Shown here piece by piece: positions 17,537-33,900 of a DNA stretch of 64,000 bases (position 1 is its first letter; every line of letters starts with the position of its first letter). The position numbers were made by a program, and so were the translations under genes. Source of the stretch: Parapristionchus giblindavisi (taxonomy: Eukaryota; Nematoda; Chromadorea; Rhabditida; Diplogasteridae); contig CALSFV010000115.1 in NCBI GenBank assembly GCA_943737045.1, forward strand, positions 124,001 through 188,000. The letters are read 5' to 3'. Below the pieces are notes generated by a model. The model saw nothing but the letters and a program-made list of their open reading frames with translations, was not told where the DNA came from and searched no databases.

Positions 17537-19340
17537 TACAGCCCGGTCGTGTTTTGTACACATTCTGCGCTGCGCTCCGCAGCGGGGCGCATTTGGACGC
17601 ATCACTTATTTCCTTTGCGTATGAATATTTTTGAATTCTCAATGTCTTAATCATGAGTTTCCGTGATAAAAAGTTCTTTTAATGACTAAAGAAACTGAAA
17701 CAAAATTTTTATTAATGAGAAAAAACAATTAAAAGGCAAATCACACAGGTCCGAAAATGATGGGTACTGTAAATTTTAAATTAGGTCTTACGGCGATCGT
17801 GCGATCGATATGCAAATATACAGTATACTTTTCCAATAAATTAATAGTCACCATTTTCGGACCAGTGTGATTTGCCTTTTAATTGTTTTTTCTCATTAAT
17901 AAAAATTTTGTTTCGGTTTCTTTAGTCATTAAAAGAACTTTTTATCACGGAAACTCATGATTAAGACTTTGAGAATTCAAAAATATTCATACGCAAAGGA
18001 AATAAGTGATGCGTCCAAATGCGCCCCGCTGCGGAGCGCAGCGCAGAATGTGTACAAAACACGACCGGGCTGTACTGTATATCAGGGTTGGGCGGAAAAA
18101 ATTCCGTTACCGGTTTTTTAGACTAGCAAATTATCGTTATTGATTTTTACAGGCCACTCTTTTCCGATGAACTGTGATGGATATACTTACTTTGTATCAT
18201 CACTGACAATGGCTTTAATTAGATCTTTAGGTGGATTCTTTCCTCCAACACATAAATGTCCTTCTGATCTACAATGAATCAATAAATAAAGAAGATAATA
18301 TGAATACTGTACCCATTAGGATCAGTATTGATTCCAATAAGAGGAGTATTATCATTAACTAATGAAGCAGCAGCAAGAAATGTTCCATCTCCACCAGCAG
18401 TTATTATAATAGATGAAGAAGGTAATGATAATGGTAGTGATGATAGAGGAATCAATATTACTCTCATATCTATCTCTCTATAATAGATAGATTGAATAAG
18501 ATAGATGACGTCATACTGTAGACATACTTGAGTTGATCGATAATCTCCTGTTCAGCCATTCTTTGTTCATAATCTTTCACTTTCAATGGAATCGGATCAA
18601 TATTCTTAGATAGAAGAACAGCTTCTAATTCATTATCATTCAGAGGAATATCAGTATGACTGAATGGAATGAATGAATGAATGAATGGAGTGATATATCA
18701 AGTAATTACCATCCAATATATTCTATTATTTATCTCATATTATAGTATGTGTCTATGTAACTGTGTATATCAATATGACTACATACTCAACTCATAATTA
18801 TCATTTAACAACTAAGAACACTCATTAGAAGGAAGGGAGAGGTAGAGGGAGAGGTAGAGGGAGAGGGAGAGGAAGAGGAAGAGGAAGAGGAAGAGGAAGA
18901 GGAAGAGGACGAGGAAGAGGAAGAGGAAGAGGAAGAGGAAGAGGACGAGGAAGAGGAAGAGGAAGAGGAAGAGGAAGAGGAAGAGGAAGAGGAAGAGGAA
19001 GAGGAAGAGGAAGAGGAAGAGGAAGAGGACGAGGAAGAGGAAGAGGAAGAGGAAGAGGAAGAGGAAGAGGAAGAGGAAGAGGAAGAGGAAGAGGAAGAGA
19101 ATCTAATAAATTTTGTTATGAAAGAGTGAGTGTGTTTATAATTCAGAATAATAATAATATACAATTAATATGATTCCCTCTCCCTCTCCTTCTCCCCCCA
19201 TGAATGATTCTTCTTTCATGTACTCAATATAATGAATACCTCAATCGATGGGCTTCATAATTCCATCTGGTTCTTTTACAAATAACAATAGCTCTTTTCT
19301 TCTCTTCAATAGGAGTTGATGGAGGAGTTGGTATAGACAT
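14701..19340 (-). CDS. NADK2: NAD kinase 2 (mitochondrial-type)
   Basis: Phosphorylates NAD to NADP. Exons in transcription order: 19240-19340, 18528-18659, 18313-18477, 18191-18268, 17327-17438, 17186-17280, 14957-15111, 14701-14906; all phases close (about 347 residues). The NAD-kinase signature GGDGTFLAAASLV is in exon 3, followed by LIGINTDPNGSEGHL, and the later SSGFVACSGSGSSAWYTSINRV matches the conserved substrate loop of the NADK2 branch, as does CVREPIFNKTF near the C terminus. Human NADK2 is longer, with a mitochondrial presequence; the first exon here (MSIPTPPSTPIEEKKRAIVI) is short, so targeting is unproven. Introns contain a 2 kb minisatellite, a TA-flanked MITE and a purine tract. 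Confidence 0.93.
15114..17176. repeat. 2-kb minisatellite (GAATAGAT)n filling NADK2 intron 6
   Basis: About 2,060 bp of an 8-bp unit GAATAGAT with variants GATAAATA and a recurrent interruption AATAGAGAAAAGATG spaced irregularly (for example near 15188, 15314, 15386, 15588, 15888, 16080, 16278, 16382, 16586). The array occupies nearly all of the intron 15112-17185, whose donor is ATG|GTACAG and acceptor TCTAG|GTATAC on the minus strand. Because 8 is not a multiple of 3, all three minus-strand frames are stop-free and repeat the same 8-residue peptide. Confidence 0.95.
17534..18077. mobile_element. 544-bp foldback MITE, TA target, CAGTACAGC ends
   Basis: Ends CAGTACAGCCCGGTCGTG and its exact complement, arms of about 240 bp, TA on each side (17532-17533, 18078-18079). 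The same CAGTACAGC start and TA duplication occur in the element at 25302-25803, so this is a Tc1/mariner-like non-autonomous family. It lies in a NADK2 intron, inserted at a TA microsatellite. Confidence 0.85.
18832..19100. repeat. (GGAAGA)n purine tract in NADK2 intron 1
   Basis: Hexamer GGAAGA repeated about 40 times on the plus strand, with a few GGACGA variants. The long serine run readable on the other strand is only the translation of this repeat. Confidence 0.95.
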
Positions 19341-20449
19341 CTAGACATTCAAACAATTAACTACATTATTAGTTTATTCCATTTTCATCATATTTTTAGT
19401 CTATTCGAAATATTGAACGAATCTAAGTGAAAGAGAAAAAAAAGAACGAAAAAGACATAAATGAAAAGATTTAAAGAGAAAATAAATGTAGTTTGTAATA
19501 GTTGGAATATGTCGAATAGTGTGACCATTGATATAAAAGAATTAGATTTAGAATAAGATTTAGAGAAAGGAATAGACAGATCGAAGAATATATAATATTT
19601 TATCTACGTCCATGGAAGCAACGAGAACAATTGAATATAGATATGAAATGATTATATGAATAAAAGAATTAATGAGAATACAAAGATATTATTATAATAT
19701 AATTCTACTTACTGTATTCAATTGTGGAGAGATAATGTTGAGAGGATTATGGAGTGATGAAGACATTTCAACTATAATAGAAGATAATGAAGAATGAATG
19801 GAATAAAGAGAAGAGAAAAAGGAGGAAGACTATAAACTATATGTTGATGATTACAATTAAGGAAGAAGGCACAGAGTATAGAAAGGAGAGAGAGAGAGGG
19901 AGAGGGAGACAAAGGAAGAGGGAGAAGGAGAAGGAGATGGAGAGGGAGAGGGATAGGGAGAGGGAGAGGGAGAGGGATAGGGATAGGGAGAGGGAGAGGG
20001 ATAGGGAGAGGGAGAGGGAGAGGGATAGGGATAGGGATAGGGAGAGGGAGAGGGATAGGGAGAGGGAGAGGGAGAGGGAGAGGGAGAGGGAGAGGGAGAG
20101 GGAGAGATCGACCTGTACTTCAGACGCCCTTCTCCTATTCGCAATTCACAATAAACATTCACTCAAAACGAGAAGAGAAAAGAAGAAGAAGAAGTAATGT
20201 ATGATACAAGTATTGAAGTTGTTAACGAGTATAGCAATAATGGAAGATATTGATGAATGAATCAATATGATAGACTATCTATCTATCATTTATAATCAAC
20301 ACTTCATATCTAATCATACATCTTTATTCAAATGAATACCCATAATATAAAGAGGAAGAGATCAAAGATCAACGGGATAATGATGAGATCAAAGAACAAA
20401 GATCACTCGAATTGTATGATAACCATAGAATGAAAAGAATGAAGAGATG
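19341..20449. repeat. Intergenic with GGGAGA/GGGATA purine tract (19880-20107)
   Basis: Upstream of NADK2 the sequence is AT-rich, then carries a 230-bp array of GGGAGA and GGGATA hexamers. Two GATCAAAGATC motifs lie at 20359-20373 and 20385-20406. No gene is seen. Confidence 0.8.
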
Positions 20450-22705
20450 GGGGAGAGAAAGAAAGAGAGGGGGGGGAGGAATAGAGAGAAAGGGGAAGAG
20501 AGGGGGAGAGAAAGAAAGAGAGGACGAGAGGGGGTAGAGGAATAGAGAGAAAGGGGAAGAGAGGGGGGAGAGAAAGAAAGAGAGGACGAGAGGGGTAGAG
20601 GAATAGAGAGAAAGGGGAAGAGAGGGGGAGAGGAATAGAGAGAGGACGAGAGGGGGTAGAGGAATAGAGAGAAAGGGGAAGAGAGGGGGAGAGGAATAGA
20701 GAGAGGACGAGAGGGGGTAGAGGAATAGAGAGAAAGGGGAAGAGAGGGGGGAGAGGAATAGAGAGAGGACGAGAGGGGGGAGAGGAATAGAGAGAGGACG
20801 AGAGGGGGTAGAGGAATAGAGAGAAAGGGGAAGAGAGGGGGGAGAGGAATAGAGAGAGGACGAGAGGGGGGAGAGGAATAGAGAGAGGACGAGAGGGGGT
20901 AGAGGAATAGAGAGAAAGGGGAAGAGAGGGGGGAGAGGAATAGAGAGAGGACGAGAGGTGGTAGAGGAATAGAGAGAAAGGGGAAGAGAGGGGGGAGAGG
21001 AATAGAGAGAGGACGAGAGGGGGTAGAGGAATAGAGAGAAAGGGGAAGAGAGGGGGAGAGGAATAGAGAGAGGACGAGAGGGGGTAGAGGAATAGAGAGA
21101 AAGGGGAAGAGAGGGGGGAGAGGAATAGAGAGAGGACGAGAGGGGGGAGAGGAATAGAGAGAGGACGAGAGGGGGTAGAGGAATAGAGAGAAAGGGGAAG
21201 AGAGGGGGGAGAGGAATAGAGAGAGGACGAGAGGTGGTAGAGGAATAGAGAGAAAGGGGAAGAGAGGGGGGAGAGGAATAGAGAGAGGACGAGAGGGGGG
21301 AGAGGAATAGAGAGAGGACGAGAGGGGGTAGAGGAATAGAGAGAAAGGGGAAGAGAGGGGGAGAGGAATAGAGAGAGGACGAGAGGGGGTAGAGGAATAG
21401 AGAGAAAGGGGAAGAGAGGGGGGAGAGGAATAGAGAGAGGACGAGAGGGGGGAGAGGAATAGAGAGAGGACGAGAGGGGGTAGAGGAATAGAGAGAAAGG
21501 GGAAGAGAGGGGGGAGAGGAATAGAGAGAGGACGAGAGGTGGTAGAGGAATAGAGAGAAAGGGGAAGAGAGGGGGGAGAGGAATAGAGAGAGGACGAGAG
21601 GGGGTAGAGGAATAGAGAGAAAGGGGAAGAGAGGGGGAGAGGAATAGAGAGAGGACGAGAGGGGGGAGAGGAATAGAGAGAAAGGGGAAGAGAGGGGGAG
21701 AGGAATAGAGAGAGGACGAGAGGGGGGAGAGGAATAGAGAGAGGACGAGGGGGTAGAGGAATAGAGAGAAAGGGGAAGAGGGGGGGGGAGAGGAATAGAG
21801 AGAGGACGAGAGGTGGTAGAGGAATAGAGAGAAAGGGGAAGAGAGGGGGGAGAGGAATAGAGAGAGGACGAGAGGGGGTAGAGGAATAGAGAGAAAGGGG
21901 AAGAGAGGGGGGAGAGGAATAGAGAGAGGACGAGAGGTGGTAGAGGAATAGAGAGAAAGGGGAAGAGAGGGGGAGAGGAATAGAGAGAGGACGAGAGGGG
22001 GTAGAGGAATAGAGAGAAAGGGGAAGAGAGGGGGAGAGGAATAGAGAGAGGACGAGAGGGGGTAGAGGAATAGAGAGAAAGGGGAAGAGAGGGGGAGAGG
22101 AATAGAGAGAGGACGAGAGGGGGGAGAGGAATAGAGAGAAAGGGGAAGAGAGGGGGGAGAGGAATAGAGAGAGGACGAGAGGGGGGAGAGGAATAGAGAG
22201 AAAGGGGAAGAGGGGGGGAGAGGAATAGAGAGAGGACGAGAGGGGGGAGAGGAATAGAGAGAGGACGAGGGGGTAGAGGAATAGAGAGAAAGGGGAAGAG
22301 AGGGGGAGAGGAATAGAGAGAGGACGAGGGGGGGTAGAGGAATAGAGAGAAAGGGGAAGAGAGGGGGGAGAGGAATAGAGAGAGGACGAGAGGGGGGAGA
22401 GGAATAGAGAGAAAGGGGAAGAGAGGGGGAGAGGAATAGAGAGAGGACGAGAGGGGGTAGAGGAATAGAGAGAAAGGGGAAGAGAGGGGGAGAGGAATAG
22501 AGAGAGGACGAGGGGGGGTAGAGGAATAGAGAGAAAGGGGAAGAGAGGGGGGAGAGGAATAGAGAGAGGACGAGAGGGGGGAGAGGAATAGAGAGAAAGG
22601 GGAAGAGAGGGGGGAGAGGAATAGAGAGAGGACGAGAGGGGGTAGAGGAATAGAGAGAAAGGGGAAGAGAGGGGGGAGAGGAATAGAGAGAAAGGGGAAG
22701 AGAGA
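20450..22705. repeat. 2.2-kb purine minisatellite, about 61-bp unit
   Basis: Higher-order array of two about 30-bp half units sharing GAGGAATAGAGAGA: one continues with GGACGAGAGGGGG, the other with AAGGGGAAGAGAGGGG. The plus strand is almost entirely G and A; the complementary strand is nearly pure pyrimidine and therefore cannot form stop codons, which explains two overlapping open frames of more than 860 codons there. No evidence of a protein. Confidence 0.95.
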
Positions 22706-23073
22706 GAGTAGAAGGACTGGAATGGAAAGAGAGAATAGAGAAGAAGAAAAGATATTGAATGGTATGAATGAATAGATGAAGAAGATTGAATAAAGAGAAG
22801 AAGGGGGAGGAGTAAATGATAAGAGATGATTGAATGAAAAGGAATTGATAGAGAATGAAATGATGAGAGGAGATAGAGAGATAGGAAGAGGGTATGATGG
22901 TATAATAGATAAGATAAGGATGAATTAAAGAGTAGAGAAGAATAGTATGAATGGAGGAGGAAGGAATATGAACTAATCGAGTAATAATACGAAGAATCAA
23001 TCAATACTTATTATAACATAATCAATTTATAATGTATAATATATGATTCTATACATTGCACAGTAATTATTCT

Positions 23074-26274
<3,201 letters not shown>

Positions 26275-26279
26275 CTGAA

Positions 26280-29253
<2,974 letters not shown>

Positions 29254-30539
29254 GCAAATATGGATGTATTCTCTTCATGATTCAATACCCATTTCTCATT
29301 CTTTGGAGGATTTGTAGTGGGTGTTTCATCTCCTATATGATGAAGCCAACGATGCCTTCAATCATCTACATTATAATGATATCACTCAACTAAACAAATA
29401 TACATAATCATATAATACCAACTAAACAATATAAGAATGAAAATTCCAATTATTTTATGATAAGATAAAAATAGAATAGATATAAAGATGATGAGATAGA
29501 TAAAATGAATATATACCATTCGGGAGGTACTTGAGTAGCATCATAGTCAAGCCATACACGTTCAGGATATACAACCCATCTATTACGTGGCATGAAATAT
29601 GAATTATCCTCGAAGTATTTATTACCGAACTTGTCTTCTCCTACCAGAGTACCAGTACGAGTTACATCCATACTGTAATACATTATATATATCATCATGT
29701 ATAATAGTTACTCTATTTCATACGTCTTTCGTTCATACTCAACGCAATATTTCATTTATCTATTCTATTGATAGATAACAATATCATGGAGATAGTTTAT
29801 CCATGTTGTCATTTACATCTTTTCCTATGTCAACTATATTAATAACTTCTCTCATCTTATAAGGGAATGCTAACAACTCGCCATGGGGATCTTTAGTGAC
29901 ATATATCACGAGAATCGGTGTCAAAATATGACTGGATATATGTCGAGTCTATTTGCCACGAGATTGTGGTCTTCATGAAAATCGATAACGAGAATTGCGA
30001 TTATTGAAGGAATTAATACGGCTATCAACCCCCGAGTTGATACACCTAATCATATCAACTCTGTTTTCATATTCAATGTCACCGACACTTGTAGTGTAAT
30101 AGATTGGGGCTGAAAACTGGGTTGATATGGATAGCCATATCAAGATAGCCGTGTTCATGCCTTCAATATTCGAGATTTTCGTTATCGATTTTCTCGAATA
30201 CCAGAAGCTCGTGACAAACAGACTCGACGGATATCAAATCAGAATTTCATACTGGTTCTAGAGATATATGTCACTAACCATAACTCCATGGTGAGTTGTT
30301 AATCTATTCTATCAAGGGACTATCATCATCATCATCACCATTATCATCTATCACTTCTTCTTCATCACTCTCCATTTTCTATTAGGGACAAATAATTGCC
30401 AGTCAGATGGATGTCATATTAAAAATGGAATAAGATACAGATATCTCTGTTTGAGTGCAGCCCTAACTCCTCCAATCTTTTGAACAGTATTGGCCAACTT
30501 CGCCAGTTTATCCAAACCGAGTAACTCCTTTACTCCCAT
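29254..30539 (-). CDS. NDUFA12: NDUFA12 (complex I subunit B17.2), last exon not found
   Basis: Accessory subunit of mitochondrial complex I. Exons 30439-30539, 29517-29672 and 29254-29355 join in phase. The start MGVKELLGLDKLAKLAN fits the family's amphipathic N terminus. The conserved core GTLVGEDKFGNKYFEDN, NRWVVYPER and VPPEWHRWLHHIGDETPTT is unmistakable. The third exon ends at a GTATGT donor in mid codon after NHEENTSIFA, and the short C-terminal exon, usually containing a PYSTT-like motif, was not identified downstream. Intron 1 contains a 430-bp foldback element. An acidic short ORF (30310-30376) in intron 1 is probably not part of the gene. Confidence 0.88.
29870..30301. mobile_element. 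430-bp foldback element in NDUFA12 intron 1
   Basis: Inverted repeat TAACAACTCGCCATGG / CCATGGTGAGTTGTTA at the ends. Arms continue through ATATATCACGAGAATCGG-type sequence, with an internal second pair ending TGCCACGAGATTGTGG. Target duplication could not be defined. Confidence 0.7.
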
Positions 30540-30738
30540 CTACAATATATAATCAATACAAAAGAGAAACAATAAATTCTTAGCAATAGATATAAAAAGG
30601 TTTTATTGACCTTCTTCAAGTACTAAGAGCAAACACCAACATTTATCGTAATTATATAATATATTTTCATCATCGGTGATTGTTTACAAACACACACTCC
30701 ATTAAAAAGTAATAATTAAAACGATCATACATGAGTTA

Positions 30739-30887
<149 letters not shown>

Positions 30888-30922
30888 ATAAATTATAGGA
30901 TATACAATACATTGATAATGAA

Positions 30923-33900
30923 TTAGATAGTCTTGACTATAACAACAGAATTGAGAAGAGAGGCATCAGTTAAAGTAGCTGTTTCATTCTCAATTGGAGC
31001 ATTCGGATATGATGTACGCAGTTCAAATGGACTATATGCAAGAGTTGGAGATGCACTGAAAACAACAAAGATTATTATTATTATTATTACAGACATCGCA
31101 TTAATCAATTTTATAAGTAATGCACACACAGAATAAATAAATATTTGTGGGTATAGTAAAGGGTAATGCATAATTTGAGATGTATATCATATGTGATTGA
31201 ATGTTGAAAGATTTATCGATGTTCTACTAATACTTTGAGACTAGAGATAGAGATAATAGGGGGAAACTCTTTTACTTCTCTCTAATTAGACCCTCCCTCT
31301 TCACTTCATCTCATTTCTATCACTAAAAACTATTCAATATCATTCATCTATTCCTCTTCTTCATCAATACAACATGTTAACATATTTGATAATCTTCATC
31401 TTTCTTCTATTCTATTTCATCACAACAAACTATTCTATATCCTGATCCATCCATATCATCAACTATCACTCCATCTCCATCTCCATCACTATCAACTACT
31501 ACACTACCATCTCCCACCTTGGGGGCCTTGGCACTCTCTGAGAGACGAAATCGTCCGGTGGCTCCGGTTCCCTTAGGTTGATTGAGCACTCGGTTTTGGA
31601 CACCGCGCCTGAGGGTTTGGCGGAGATGGGCATTGATCTGCAATTAAATTAGTGTAAATTACGAAATCTGCTATTCTAACGATATTAATGAAATAACAAT
31701 CACAACAATATCAATCTTCCTCAGGTTCCATATATATTATATTTATACAGTTATCAACTAACAAGGAGTCTCATTCGCCTTAATTCGGCGAAACGCGACG
31801 GTTCATAGCTTATTAGAAAGCCCTTTCTCTGTAGATTAAGAAGGTGTGCCTAAAAAATTCTGAACGGCTCTGTACCCGGACTTTAAAAAATTCAAAGTTT
31901 ATGCATTTTTTTCAACGAAATTGTCGTGTAATGGCCATGTAATTACCGTGCAATAATGTGGTAGTTCTGCGCGCTATCTCTCCGAGCTAGTGGTGGCAAA
32001 GATGCCGCTTACAATTTTTGCGCGGCGGGTTCGATCCCAGCCGACGGGACTTGTTTTGCACGATTTTTACACTTGAATTTTTATGTTTATTTTAAATCAT
32101 ATATAATTACTACTCAACCAAGGGAAAATGTTTTTTTAGATTTATTGATTGACTTACACTTTTGTTATTGAAATCTTTGAATGTTGTTCTTTGTTTCATC
32201 GAGAGATTTCTGAAATACGTTGAATCTTTCAATCAATATTGACAAACTTTAGGACAGATTGGATGCATGGATATTAGTAAGCACATTGGGAAATTTTTTT
32301 TTTAAATAAACATAAAAATTCAAGTGTAAAAATCGTGCAAAACAAGTCCCGTCGGCGGGGATCAAACCCGCCGCGCAAAAATTGTAAGCGGCATCTTTGC
32401 CACTACGCCACCACTAGCTCTGACAAGGGAACTATCTCAGCTCGCGGAAAGCAAACTGGATGAAAATTTGCATAGACATAGCTGAACGTGTTATCACGGA
32501 TCTCCTGTAAGAATGAAAGAAGCCATGCGACCGTTTTAAAAAATTTTTCTCCGATTTAGCTGATACTTGGTTCATTAATCATAATGAGGAAAAGGAGAAG
32601 GCCTAACCACTTGTTTTCGCCAAATTTGCATTTTTATCGATTTTTTGATCTACCACTTTGGGTAGTCATATCTCACTCAAATTGTGACCTACAGCGTGAA
32701 ATTTTTTTTCTAATCGACTAGAAATGAACTAATCTAGAAGTTACTCAACAAAATGTATGAGCGAAAACGCCATCTTCTACCTGTTTTTTTTTCGTGCAAA
32801 TTTGCAATCAAGGTATACCAATCGAAAGCTCTCAACGATCTCTAAAAAAATGATCAAATAGTAAAAGTCATGAAATTTGATCGTTTTCAAGATATGCCAG
32901 AAAATCCGTTTTTTCTCCACAATTTGCTGTACAATGCAATTGATTCACGGTGCTATTTGCTCCCTAGAACGTGTTTTGCTTATATTATTTGTTATTAGTG
33001 TTATGGAAAAGGAAAAAAAAAGCAAATAAAATAGCAAAGATATAAATATGTTTATCTTAGATATTCAAAGAATCATTGGAAAATAAGCATTTTGAAATAT
33101 GAAACTAATCATCGGTGTTTCCGATATTGGACTGTGAATGGTCGAAAAAAATATCCGGATCATCGAAATACTCCTTGAGATCACTGTGAAGATAATCATA
33201 GACAGCGTCAGCAGTGATCTCTCTATCATCCTCCTCCACATCGACCTCCTCCTCGATCTGAATCTCATCCTCATCCAAATCCATGAGCAAATCATCCAAA
33301 AGCGCTCTTCTTCTTCTGCTCCTCACTCCGTTAGTATCCAGTTTGTGGTTCTTGATTTGCTCGTGGGTCATTCTCTCAGCGGGAAGGATGTCCGCTCTTT
33401 CTTTCATTCTTTTCTCGACCTCCTCCGCAGCTTCTTGGCATCATTGTAGTACTCGTTACGGATTTTCTGGCATATCTTGAAAACGATCAAATTTCATGAC
33501 TTGTACTATTTGATCATTTTTGTAGAGCTCGTTGAGAGCTTTCGATTGGTATACCTTGATTGCAAATTTGCACGAAAATCAATAGAGCGGAGATACGAAA
33601 TATATTTTTGAATGAAAATAACGCAAAGTCCGGGTTCCCTCTGAGGATCGATATCGGGTGCCGCGACTTATGACCTAAGAAATATGTGAGTACCTCAATT
33701 CGAGGACGAGGAAACAGAATCGCGAATAAAAATCGTACCTTTTGTGGAAAAATTTTGAGAAAATTTGCATTTTGTACCCAAATAATCAGTTTTTCGAAGA
33801 AAACAGGTAGAAGATGGTGTTTTAGCTCATACATTTTGTTGAGTACCTTCTAGATTAGTTCATTTCGAGTCGATTGGAAAAAATTTCACGCTGTAGGTCA

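Noticed and set aside
18805..19164. Polyserine reading frame
   Set aside because: Translation of the GGAAGA hexamer array in NADK2 intron 1.
20389..23004. Two minus-strand frames of about 870 codons (Ser/Pro/Leu repeats)
   Set aside because: The strand is nearly pure pyrimidine and cannot form stop codons; no conserved ends, splice sites or start context.
30310..30376. Acidic micro-exon MESDEEEVIDD in NDUFA12 intron 1
   Set aside because: No homologous segment in NDUFA12 proteins; exons 1 and 2 join in phase without it.
31371..31442. Short plus-strand frame starting [15 protein letters not shown], signal-peptide-like
   Set aside because: Stops after 23 residues without a donor site and lies antisense to the linker-histone-like exon; probably chance in T-rich DNA.
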